Source of the DNA: a virus
Direction: 5' to 3' (one strand)
DNA: 20,393 nucleotides
IMG/VR virus record: IMGVR_UViG_3300042555_000162
Coordinates: 1-20,393 of that record
Shown here: positions 1 through 5,612 of the stretch, in pieces
How the letters are laid out: each line of letters begins with the position of its first letter
Position numbering within the stretch: position 1 is the first letter of the stretch
Made by a program: the position numbers and the translations under genes
Notes under the pieces: generated by a model
What the model saw: only the letters and a program-made list of their open reading frames with translations
What the model was told of the DNA's origin: nothing
Databases searched by the model: none

Positions 1-14
1 TAGATAATATTAAA

Positions 15-52
15 TTTGTATAGTTTAAACTTTTTAAGTATATTATAATGTA
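15..52 (+). promoter_or_regulatory. Promoter P1, Bacteroidota-like with extended -7 motif
   Basis: TTTG at 15-18 is followed, after exactly 20 nt, by TATATTATAATGTA at 39-52. The layout resembles the Bacteroidota -33/-7 promoter (TTTG and TAnnTTTG). The motif recurs at 10931-10945 and 17748-17762, both in intergenic DNA just upstream of operons. If position 46 ends the -7 box, the transcript would start near 50 and the leader before the gene at 64 would be only about 14 nt. The repeat is seen directly; promoter function is inferred. Confidence 0.6.
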
Positions 53-63
53 AACCAACTGTT

Positions 64-285
64 ATGAGTAAGAAACAATACGTAGAAGGAACCACCTCTA
101 GTCATTATATACAGACTAAGGATAATTATGGTAATCCAGTGAATATCCCTGTGGTAGATGTAAGGGATGGTATTGGAGAAAGAATGCTAGCCATGGCTAT
201 TCTTAAGGCTAGTCAGAGTAGTAAGTATATTAAATACAATGAGTATCACGTATCTAGGAAACCAGTTAATAACTTAAGTGAATAG
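64..285 (+). CDS. Small hypothetical phage protein, 73 aa
   Basis: I do not recognise this protein. It is a short soluble polypeptide with no membrane segment, no signal peptide and no cysteine. The middle (GIGERMLAMAILKASQSS, about residues 37-54) looks like one amphipathic helix, flanked by polar, Tyr-rich ends. It is the first gene after promoter P1, and the ATG lies 12 nt after the promoter motif, so it heads the operon. No Shine-Dalgarno site is visible, as for nearly all genes here. The next gene starts 4 nt after its stop, which supports real, coupled expression. Function unknown. Confidence 0.7.
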   Translation: MSKKQYVEGTTSSHYIQTKDNYGNPVNIPVVDVRDGIGERMLAMAILKASQSSKYIKYNEYHVSRKPVNNLSE

Positions 286-289
286 TCTT

Positions 290-586
290 ATGAGTTTACA
301 TGATTGTAATATACATTGTCACACTATACATCCAGATAAGATGGATCTTCTTAATATAGAGGAAGACCAGGGTAAGTGGATGCCGTTTCTTTTTGATCTT
401 GATATAGTGGTAGCAGCTAAGCAGACGTCTGAAGACGAGGAAGAGTTGGTTTATAATGCCACCACAATATTTACAGACTCAGGAGATACGTATATAATAG
501 ATACTCCCTATTACGAATTCTTTAAATTATGGAAATCTCACACCGGTTTAACCAGTTCATCTGGTTCTGGAGAGATTGAATTATAA
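290..586 (+). CDS. Hypothetical phage protein, 98 aa
   Basis: Not recognised. I chose the ATG at 290, 4 nt after the previous stop, over an in-frame GTG at 278 that would overlap that gene. The N-terminus has a Cys/His cluster (HDCNIHCHTIH, residues 4-14) that could bind metal, but there is no second cluster to complete a standard zinc site. The middle is acidic and alternates hydrophobic and polar residues, suggesting a small mostly beta fold. The C-terminus is Ser/Gly-rich and ends acidic. There are no membrane segments. Its place in a dense operon supports it being real; the role is unknown. Confidence 0.65.
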   Translation: MSLHDCNIHCHTIHPDKMDLLNIEEDQGKWMPFLFDLDIVVAAKQTSEDEEELVYNATTIFTDSGDTYIIDTPYYEFFKLWKSHTGLTSSSGSGEIEL

Positions 587-608
587 TAACAAACAAAAAC
601 CAAATATT

Positions 609-956
609 ATGTCTGAAGAACAAAAGACTCCTACCAAGGAAGAGATCATGTCTTTTCTTAAAGAACAAATTGAAGTGAAAGAACTTCAGTTGAAGTTACA
701 AGAAATTAACGCTGGCTTAGCAGTTGCTAGAGCTGAAGAATTAAAAGCATTAGCCTTTATTGGACAGATGACTACACAAGGTGGTGGTCAGAAGTCAGAG
801 CAGCCTCAAGGCACTCCTCACACTATTACACAAGAAGACTTGGATGCAAATCCAGAACTTGTTGAAGCAGGTGTGCAGGTGGGTGATGATATTATTATAC
901 CAACAGCTGCAGAGCAAGCTGAAGGTGTTCCAGCTAAAAAGTTAAAAAAGAAATAG
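609..956 (+). CDS. Coiled-coil-containing phage protein, 115 aa
   Basis: The frame is open from a TTG at 576, but the ATG at 609 is the better start because a leader with AAAAACCAAA stands before it, as before three other genes here. Residues about 5-50 are charged and leucine-rich and should form a helix or coiled coil. A Gly/Gln/Pro-rich linker follows. The C-terminal part contains a compact segment (ITQEDLDANPELVEAGVQVGD, written here as residues about 69-89) and ends in a Lys-rich tail. I infer a small oligomeric or virion-associated protein; the family is not identified. Its own leader may mean it is translated independently of the gene before it. Confidence 0.7.
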   Translation: MSEEQKTPTKEEIMSFLKEQIEVKELQLKLQEINAGLAVARAEELKALAFIGQMTTQGGGQKSEQPQGTPHTITQEDLDANPELVEAGVQVGDDIIIPTAAEQAEGVPAKKLKKK

Positions 957-965
957 ATTATTCTT

Positions 966-1397
966 ATGACAACTCTTTACAAACTACGAGACTATAAGTT
1001 AGCTTACAAGTTTGAGAAGGAACATCCCAAATCCATCCAATGGGACCAGAAGTATAAAACATACGTCTTGTCCCAGGGTGATGGGATTCAGGGTATATGG
1101 TTCAAAGATAAGGATGACTTAGTAGCTGAAATTATAATGTCATGGACTAGTAATAATGTAGTGAAGGTGGACTCTTTTACCGTTATGCCTTCTCATAGAG
1201 GACAAGGACTAGGACATCAACTTGTTAAAGAAGCATTAGATTGGGCAATTGAATCCGGCTTTAAGTATTTTATAGGAGAAGCACGTAAGGGTGCTAGTTG
1301 GAAAGTGTTCCAAACATTTGGAGCAGAAGAAATCCTCACTTACCAAAACTGGAGTAAGACTAATGAGGAATATATCAGTTTTAAAATAGAATTATAA
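966..1397 (+). CDS. GNAT-family N-acetyltransferase
   Basis: GNAT enzymes transfer acetyl from acetyl-CoA to an amine on a protein or small molecule. The signature is in the second half: a strand (VDSFTVMPSHR, residues 68-78) runs into the acetyl-CoA pyrophosphate loop RGQGLG at 78-83, followed by the usual helix (HQLVKEALDWAIESG). The next strand and helix (YFIGEARKGASWKVFQTFGAE) match the pattern where the C-terminal strands close the CoA site. At 143 aa it is the normal length for one GNAT domain. Its stop overlaps the next start by 1 nt (TAATG). The substrate cannot be read from sequence; a host or virion protein is one possibility. Confidence 0.85.
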   Translation: MTTLYKLRDYKLAYKFEKEHPKSIQWDQKYKTYVLSQGDGIQGIWFKDKDDLVAEIIMSWTSNNVVKVDSFTVMPSHRGQGLGHQLVKEALDWAIESGFKYFIGEARKGASWKVFQTFGAEEILTYQNWSKTNEEYISFKIEL

Positions 1398-1768
1398 TGG
1401 CAATAGTAAACCAAGTAGATAAAAGAGTGAGGATGACCACTTGGCAAATAGTCAAGTATCAGATCCTTACCCATTGTTATCTATATAATATACAAGTGAG
1501 TGAGGCAGATTTAGATTGTCTTACACTTTTGGCTATAGAAGGAGATCAGGAATTAACATCATTCTGTACAAAAGCTCATGACAAGAGTATATTCTCTTCT
1601 CAGCAGTCTGTACGTAACTGTCTCACTAAAGCTGAAAAGAAAAACCTTATTGTAAAAGAAGGAAAGAACAAAAAGAAGATATTTATTAATCCTGTTATCA
1701 ATGTTCATAGTAAAGGGAATGTATTATTAGATTTTAAATTCTTGTCAATTGAGACCCAAGAAAGCTAA
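1397..1768 (+). CDS. Putative winged-helix DNA-binding protein, 123 aa
   Basis: No confident family match. The segment from about residue 66 to 98 reads as helix-turn-helix plus wing: IFSSQQSVRNCLTKAEKKN is a plausible recognition helix region, followed by a hairpin (LIVKEGKNKKKIFINP) resembling a wing. The first 60 residues are helical and contain four cysteines without a clear metal-site pattern. It starts on the TAATG shared with the acetyltransferase stop and overlaps the next gene by 20 nt. DNA binding fits either a regulator or a packaging partner of the terminase, but neither role is shown by the sequence. Confidence 0.65.
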   Translation: MAIVNQVDKRVRMTTWQIVKYQILTHCYLYNIQVSEADLDCLTLLAIEGDQELTSFCTKAHDKSIFSSQQSVRNCLTKAEKKNLIVKEGKNKKKIFINPVINVHSKGNVLLDFKFLSIETQES

Positions 1769-2153
1769 ACAACTATTACCAGAGGTAGCAGAAAAGGTTG
1801 ACTTGCCAGAACAAGCAGTTAAAGATATAATTGATTTTTACTGGCAAGATGTAAGAAAAAGTCTTTCTAGTTTAAAACATAGTAGAGTGCATATAACCAA
1901 TCTTGGAGACTTCACTATAAAACACTGGAAACTTGATGATAGAATAGCTATGTTAGAAAAGTTTAAAGAAAACTTTAAACAACGAGGATTGCAGGAGATA
2001 GTTACTAGGTTTAGAACAGATGAGACACTTTTTGATCTAAAAGCTATCAAGACAATGATGGAAGAAGAAAAACACAGAAAGGATTTTATTAAACTACATA
2101 AAACACAATCACATGAGTCTACGAGAAAACATAATAAGGGTTTGGAAGAATAA
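1749..2153 (+). CDS. IHF/HU-like DNA-bending protein
   Basis: The first half matches the HU/IHF architecture: a helical N-terminus (LLPEVAEKVDLPEQAVKDII, residues 9-28), a second helix ending in LSSLKHSRV, then the hallmark turn and strand ITNLGDFTIK at about 49-58, corresponding to the conserved LGxF of HU/IHF. HU-type proteins are about 90 aa; this one is 134 aa and replaces the usual beta-arm region with a helical, basic extension. IHF-like genes in the structural block are known from crAss-like phages. The start is TTG at 1749, because the frame is closed by TAG at 1728-1730 and has no ATG that fits. It could organise phage DNA or assist packaging (inference). Confidence 0.8.
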   Translation: MRPKKAKQLLPEVAEKVDLPEQAVKDIIDFYWQDVRKSLSSLKHSRVHITNLGDFTIKHWKLDDRIAMLEKFKENFKQRGLQEIVTRFRTDETLFDLKAIKTMMEEEKHRKDFIKLHKTQSHESTRKHNKGLEE

Positions 2154-2442
2154 GGGTCAGATACTAGAAGGTGTGACTAATTCTATATTTAAAAAAGAAG
2201 ATGTTGAACAGATTGCACAACAGAGAATGCAGATATGTGAGAAATGTGCACTTTTAGATGTGCAAGGAGATGGGTGTATGGTGGGAGGAACTGCTCCTTG
2301 TTGTGACCAAACTAAAGGTGGATGTGGTTGTAGTCTTACATTTAAAACAAGATCTTTATCTTCAGAATGTCCTAATGGTTATTGGAAAGCAGAAGTGACA
2401 CAAGAAGAGGAAGATGTTATAAACCAAAAATTAGGACTATGA
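2113..2442 (+). CDS. Cys-rich putative zinc-binding phage protein
   Basis: The N-terminal 40 residues are a basic helix region (KNKGQILEGVTNSIFKKEDV). Eight cysteines follow at about residues 42, 45, 55, 63, 64, 71, 73 and 86, in a CxxC - C - CC - CxC - C arrangement with a GGCGC turn, consistent with two zinc knuckles or a treble-clef-like fold. I recall similar Cys-rich proteins near the terminase in crAss-like genomes but cannot name a Pfam family. The gene starts inside the IHF-like gene with a 41-nt overlap, which is long for this window. The matching N-terminal helix favours this start. It ends in an ATGA overlap with the nuclease gene. Confidence 0.75.
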   Translation: MSLRENIIRVWKNKGQILEGVTNSIFKKEDVEQIAQQRMQICEKCALLDVQGDGCMVGGTAPCCDQTKGGCGCSLTFKTRSLSSECPNGYWKAEVTQEEEDVINQKLGL

Positions 2443-3278
2443 GTATATTGATATTTACACCAGAAGATCATAAGTATAGAAGTCTTGACGTAACTGATAA
2501 AACTGATTGGTTATCTGTTACTTCTTTTATAGGAAATTTTAAGAAGCCGTTTGATGCAGATACTATTGCAGAAAAAACTTCTAAGTCTAAAAAGTCTAAG
2601 TGGTATGGAATGACTCCTGATGAAATTAAAGCTGCATGGAAGGCAGAAGCTCTTCGTGCTACAACATTAGGAACATGGTATCACAATTGTAGAGAAGCAG
2701 ATATTTGTGAACTTAACAACATGGAAAGACATGGTGTTACAATTCCTGTATTTAAACCTATAGAGAAAGATGGATCTAAATATTCTCCTAATCAGAAACT
2801 TACCGATGGTATCTATCCAGAACATTTAGTTTATTTAAAATCAGCAGGCATATGTGGTCAGTCAGATCTTGTTGAGGTGATTAATGGAGAAGTGCATATT
2901 ACAGACTATAAGACTAATAAAGAAATTAAGACAGAGGGTTTTACTAACTGGGAAGGTAAGGTGGATAAGATGTCATCTCCTCTTTCTCATTTAGATGATT
3001 GTAACTTGATGCACTATGCATTACAATTGAGTATGTATATGTATATGATACTAAAACATAACCCAAAGCTAAAACCAGGAACCCTCACTTTGCATCATAT
3101 TCTATTTGAAGAATCTGGTAGAGACAAATATGATAATCCTATTACAGCTTTAGATTCTAATGGTGATCCTATTGTAAGAGATGTTGTTCCTTATGATGTA
3201 CCATATTTAAAAGCAGAAGCTATATCTCTTATACATTGGTTAGAAGATAATAGATCTAAACTAAAACCAAAATATTAA
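2439..3278 (+). CDS. PD-(D/E)XK nuclease, Cas4/RecB-like
   Basis: The frame extends upstream, but ATG 2439, overlapping the previous stop as ATGA, is the natural start and gives 279 aa. The PD-(D/E)XK exonuclease signature is present in order: GTWYH at 78-82 (the conserved GxxxH), an acidic residue at E128, GQSDLV with D143, DYKT at 156-159 (catalytic D and K), and the QxxxY-type motif QLSMY at 196-200. These residues coordinate metal and cut DNA. There is no Cas4-type iron-sulfur Cys cluster, so it is closer to RecB/PDDEXK_1 phage nucleases. Such nucleases occur near TerL in crAss-like phages, fitting DNA end-processing or recombination; the exact step is unknown. Confidence 0.85.
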   Translation: MSILIFTPEDHKYRSLDVTDKTDWLSVTSFIGNFKKPFDADTIAEKTSKSKKSKWYGMTPDEIKAAWKAEALRATTLGTWYHNCREADICELNNMERHGVTIPVFKPIEKDGSKYSPNQKLTDGIYPEHLVYLKSAGICGQSDLVEVINGEVHITDYKTNKEIKTEGFTNWEGKVDKMSSPLSHLDDCNLMHYALQLSMYMYMILKHNPKLKPGTLTLHHILFEESGRDKYDNPITALDSNGDPIVRDVVPYDVPYLKAEAISLIHWLEDNRSKLKPKY

Positions 3279-3898
3279 TGATATTAAATCATAACATAGA
3301 TAATATAAAGTGTTTAGTTAGACTTTCTCACTTTACTCATAAAGAAGAGGACCGTAATACATTTCATAATGCTTATCTATTTGCAATACAATCTATATCT
3401 GGAAAAATCTTAACTTTTCATATAATGACTGATTATGGTATGATGAGAAGTAGAGTGCCTCTTAGTGAAATATTTTTAAAAGAGCCAGACAATGACATAC
3501 CTTTTCATTTTAAACAGTTATGGGATTGTTTTAGTGAAAATGTATCTGTTATTGTATATGACTACTTATATGAGAAAAGATGTCAAGTAGTTTTAAAAGA
3601 CGGTAGTAAGATATGGGCCACTTATTTATTTACAGTGGATTGGTATAATAACGCCTATTCAGATGAACCAAGTGATTATAAATGTGGCCATGTTTTAGTA
3701 GCAGATGATGGATATTTACTATGTCAACCAAATAATAGAATATTTTGGAAAGATTCTAATTGGATTACAATATCATTTCCTATTGATCCTAAACAAATAA
3801 AAGTGGATAAAGAACTTGTATCTGTAGAAGGAGTTTCAGATAGATGGGTTAGTGAAGACACTGACTCTTATTATTACGATATAAATAGAGAAGATTAA
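3278..3898 (+). CDS. Hypothetical protein, 206 aa
   Basis: Not recognised. It is a soluble, aromatic-rich protein (many Tyr, Trp and Phe) with alternating hydrophobic and polar residues, suggesting mostly beta structure. A conspicuous stretch (LLCQPNNRIFWKDSNW, about residues 147-162) looks like a conserved core, and the C-terminus is acidic. There is no signal peptide, membrane segment or catalytic motif that I can identify. It is joined to both neighbours by TAATG stop/start overlaps, so it is co-translated with the nuclease before it and the SET protein after it, but the role cannot be inferred. Confidence 0.65.
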   Translation: MILNHNIDNIKCLVRLSHFTHKEEDRNTFHNAYLFAIQSISGKILTFHIMTDYGMMRSRVPLSEIFLKEPDNDIPFHFKQLWDCFSENVSVIVYDYLYEKRCQVVLKDGSKIWATYLFTVDWYNNAYSDEPSDYKCGHVLVADDGYLLCQPNNRIFWKDSNWITISFPIDPKQIKVDKELVSVEGVSDRWVSEDTDSYYYDINRED

Positions 3899-4278
3899 TG
3901 TTAGTTGTAGAAACATATTTAGCAGAATCACCAGGAAAAGGATTAGGTTTATTTGCTAAAAACTTTATTCCTAAGGGTGATCTTATATGGCAATTTGTAG
4001 AAGGCTTTGATATAAAAGTGCATAAAGATGAGTATGATGCTTTATCAGATGTTCAAAAAACATTTATAGATACCTATTTTTGGAAAGAAGGAGATTATTT
4101 ATACGCATCTTGTGATCATTCTAATTTTCAAAATCATAGTGATGATCCTAACTCAATAGGACTTGATGATGATAAGATGATTGCAGCAAGGGATATTTAT
4201 CCAAATGAAGAAATATTAGTAAGTTATGAAAGCTTTGACGATGATTATGAACTTTATAAAGACAACCTACAATGGTAA
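3898..4278 (+). CDS. SET-domain protein (putative lysine methyltransferase)
   Basis: SET enzymes methylate protein lysines using S-adenosylmethionine. All core motifs are visible in 126 aa: GKGLGLFA at 13-20 (SET-N, SAM contact), NHSDDPN at 79-85 (the NHxxxPN active-site and SAM knot), and EEILVSY at 104-110 (the GEEL...Y motif whose Tyr is catalytic). The central insert is short and acidic, and the Cys-rich post-SET domain is absent, as in compact bacterial and viral SET proteins. It starts with a TAATG overlap and ends 7 nt inside the next gene. Targets could be phage structural or host proteins; this is inference. The fold call is firm, activity is likely. Confidence 0.85.
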   Translation: MLVVETYLAESPGKGLGLFAKNFIPKGDLIWQFVEGFDIKVHKDEYDALSDVQKTFIDTYFWKEGDYLYASCDHSNFQNHSDDPNSIGLDDDKMIAARDIYPNEEILVSYESFDDDYELYKDNLQW

Positions 4279-4784
4279 GATTATTTGATATACAGAATGG
4301 ACAGGTGACAGCAAGTGAACATTGTTACACTTTAAAGTTCCTTAACAAGATTATGGTAGAATATCCTTTAGATTATTTAAAGGTGTACACATACTTGTTT
4401 TATATGACTTGTCCGAATCCAGATATAAATCCTTTTTTTCACTTTCCTGAAAATGAGAAAGAAGAGGTTATATTAGAAGAAGTGGATGGTGAATTTTCAC
4501 CAGAAGATGATGCTATAGTGTATGCATTACAGAGATGTAAGCAAATGTATGAGACAGAAACATCTAGAGCATATTATGGAATCAAAACAGCTCTTGACAA
4601 TCTAGGAAAAGTATTAGCTACAGAAACTCCTACATTTGGTAGAGATGGATCAGCTGTAGGTATTCTTAGAATAGCAGAAAGATTTGATGCTGTAAGACAA
4701 TCTTATAAAGGAGTGTATAAAGATTTAATGGATGAACAACAGTCTTCTGTAAGAGGAGGACAAGATTTAGCATATGACCAGTAA
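4272..4784 (+). CDS. Hypothetical protein upstream of the packaging genes, 170 aa
   Basis: I cannot assign a family. The protein looks mostly helical: residues 15-50 contain hydrophobic, Tyr-rich helices (LKFLNKIMVEYP, then LKVYTYLFYMTCP), an acidic loop follows (EEVDGEFSPEDD), and the second half (YALQRCKQMYETETSR, then GIKTALDNLGKVL) resembles helical bundles. The C-terminus (about the last 12 residues) is polar and flexible. Its ATG lies 7 nt inside the SET gene. Size, helicity and position ahead of TerL would suit a small terminase-like or scaffold accessory protein, but nothing in the sequence proves that. Its stop is only 5 nt before the tRNA-like RNA. Confidence 0.65.
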   Translation: MVRLFDIQNGQVTASEHCYTLKFLNKIMVEYPLDYLKVYTYLFYMTCPNPDINPFFHFPENEKEEVILEEVDGEFSPEDDAIVYALQRCKQMYETETSRAYYGIKTALDNLGKVLATETPTFGRDGSAVGILRIAERFDAVRQSYKGVYKDLMDEQQSSVRGGQDLAYDQ

Positions 4785-4789
4785 TAAAT

Positions 4790-4956
4790 TGTAGGATGGT
4801 GAAAAAAAGTATCTCAGTATACTTAGGCATACACACCCACTCGTCTCGTGGGCACAGATCATGAAATAGAAAAGTAGTACGGGGTTGACCACCAGCTTGC
4901 AAGTACTATGCTACTTTTTGAATCACTGTATGAAGGTTCGAGTCCTTCTCCTACAG
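4790..4956 (+). ncRNA. Expanded class-II tRNA-like RNA with D-loop and variable-arm inserts
   Basis: The ends form a perfect 7-bp acceptor (TGTAGGA 4790-4796 with TCCTACA 4949-4955), discriminator G 4956. The T-arm is canonical: GAAGG 4932-4936, loop TTCGAGT, CCTTC 4944-4948. T8 and G9 are present. The D-stem GTG 4799-4801 pairs with CAC 4832-4834, as in class-II tRNAs, and GG at 4826-4827 suits G18G19. A hairpin (AAGTAT/ATACTT, 4807-4824) is inserted in the D-loop. The anticodon-like stem CCCAC 4836-4840 / GTGGG 4848-4852 encloses loop TCGTCTC, which lacks U33 and a purine 37. The variable arm (ACAG 4854-4857 / CTGT 4926-4929) carries a long hairpin, 4870-4918. At 167 nt it is about twice the usual tRNA length. 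It may be a degenerate tRNA, a tRNA mimic or a novel RNA. Confidence 0.6.
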
Positions 4957-4980
4957 CTAATATATTAAATTAAAAAAAAC

Positions 4981-5325
4981 ATGAAAGTAGAACAGATTGC
5001 ACAAGTTGCACATGAAATTAACAAGGCTTATTGTGAAGCTATTGGAGATAATAGCCAAACAAGTTGGGAAGATGCACCACAATGGCAGAAAGAATCAGCT
5101 GTATTAGGTGTTATATTCCATATGGAAAATCCAGATGCAGGTCCTGATGCTAGTCACAATAGTTGGATGAAACAAAAGATAGAAGATGGGTGGAAGTATG
5201 GTCCAACTAAAGACCCTGATAATAAATATCATCCTTGTATCCTACCTTTTGAAATGCTACCTAATGAACAAAAAGCTAAAGACTTTTTATTCCGTCAAGT
5301 AGTTCATAGTTTAAAAAATGCATAG
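4981..5325 (+). CDS. RyR-domain protein
   Basis: Nearly the whole 114 aa matches the RyR domain, named after ryanodine receptors but widespread in bacteria and phages. Diagnostic stretches are VAHEINKAYCEAIGDNSQ (residues 9-26), SWEDAPQWQKESAVLGV (28-44), NPDAGPDASHNSWM (50-63) and the GWKYGP...HPC...LPFE core (70-92), ending in AKDFLFRQVVHSLK. In receptors this domain is a structural repeat; in phages its function is not established, though ligand or protein binding has been proposed. It follows the tRNA-like RNA by 24 nt and has an A-run leader with no Shine-Dalgarno. The next gene begins 2 nt after its stop, so they are coupled. Confidence 0.9.
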   Translation: MKVEQIAQVAHEINKAYCEAIGDNSQTSWEDAPQWQKESAVLGVIFHMENPDAGPDASHNSWMKQKIEDGWKYGPTKDPDNKYHPCILPFEMLPNEQKAKDFLFRQVVHSLKNA

Positions 5326-5327
5326 TT

Positions 5328-5612
5328 ATGAAAACAGAAGTTTACACAGATCTAGAAATTAAAGAGTTTGCTGCTATTGGTGAAGAGTTAAGACCAGAAT
5401 CAGATTACATGAATGATTGGGTATTTCATTTTAATCCCTACAATCAGTTATGGAATGCTATTCCAAGAAACGTTTGTAATGAGTATTGGAGTAATAGTCA
5501 ACATCATGCTGTATTAAGAAGCAAACATTTAAACACACTATTAGATATGCTTCACCGTACAAAAGGTGATGTAGGAATGATAGAAGATCTTACCCGTGGA
5601 GAAATTAAATAA
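5328..5612 (+). CDS. Hypothetical protein, 94 aa
   Basis: Not recognised. It is a small soluble protein rich in Trp, Tyr, Asn and His. The middle (VFHFNPYNQLWNAIPRN, about residues 32-48) looks like a strand-loop-strand unit that could bind a ligand. The C-terminal third (SKHLNTLLDMLHRTKG) is helical. There are no catalytic motifs. It sits 2 nt after the RyR gene and overlaps the terminase start by 17 nt, so its translation is coupled to TerL. That placement suggests co-expression with packaging, but not necessarily a packaging function. Confidence 0.65.
   Translation: MKTEVYTDLEIKEFAAIGEELRPESDYMNDWVFHFNPYNQLWNAIPRNVCNEYWSNSQHHAVLRSKHLNTLLDMLHRTKGDVGMIEDLTRGEIK

Noticed and set aside
576-608. 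Upstream TTG start at 576 for the gene at 609
   Set aside because: It would overlap the previous gene and run through the A-rich AAAAACCAA leader, which precedes ATG 609 as in other genes.
4836-4852. Ordinary tRNA with a readable anticodon
   Set aside because: The 7-nt loop lacks U33 and has a pyrimidine at 37, so no amino-acid identity can be assigned; I call it tRNA-like only.
4666-4902. Minus-strand ORF of 78 aa
   Set aside because: It lies across the end of the gene at 4272-4784 and the tRNA-like RNA, has no leader or recognisable content, and all supported genes are on the other strand.
4790-4956. tRNA interrupted by a small group I intron
   Set aside because: The extra segments form closed hairpins in the D-loop and variable arm, not in the anticodon loop, and are too short for a group I core.
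4790-4956. tmRNA
   Set aside because: It is too short, has a D-stem and anticodon-like stem, and shows no tag reading frame or pseudoknots.
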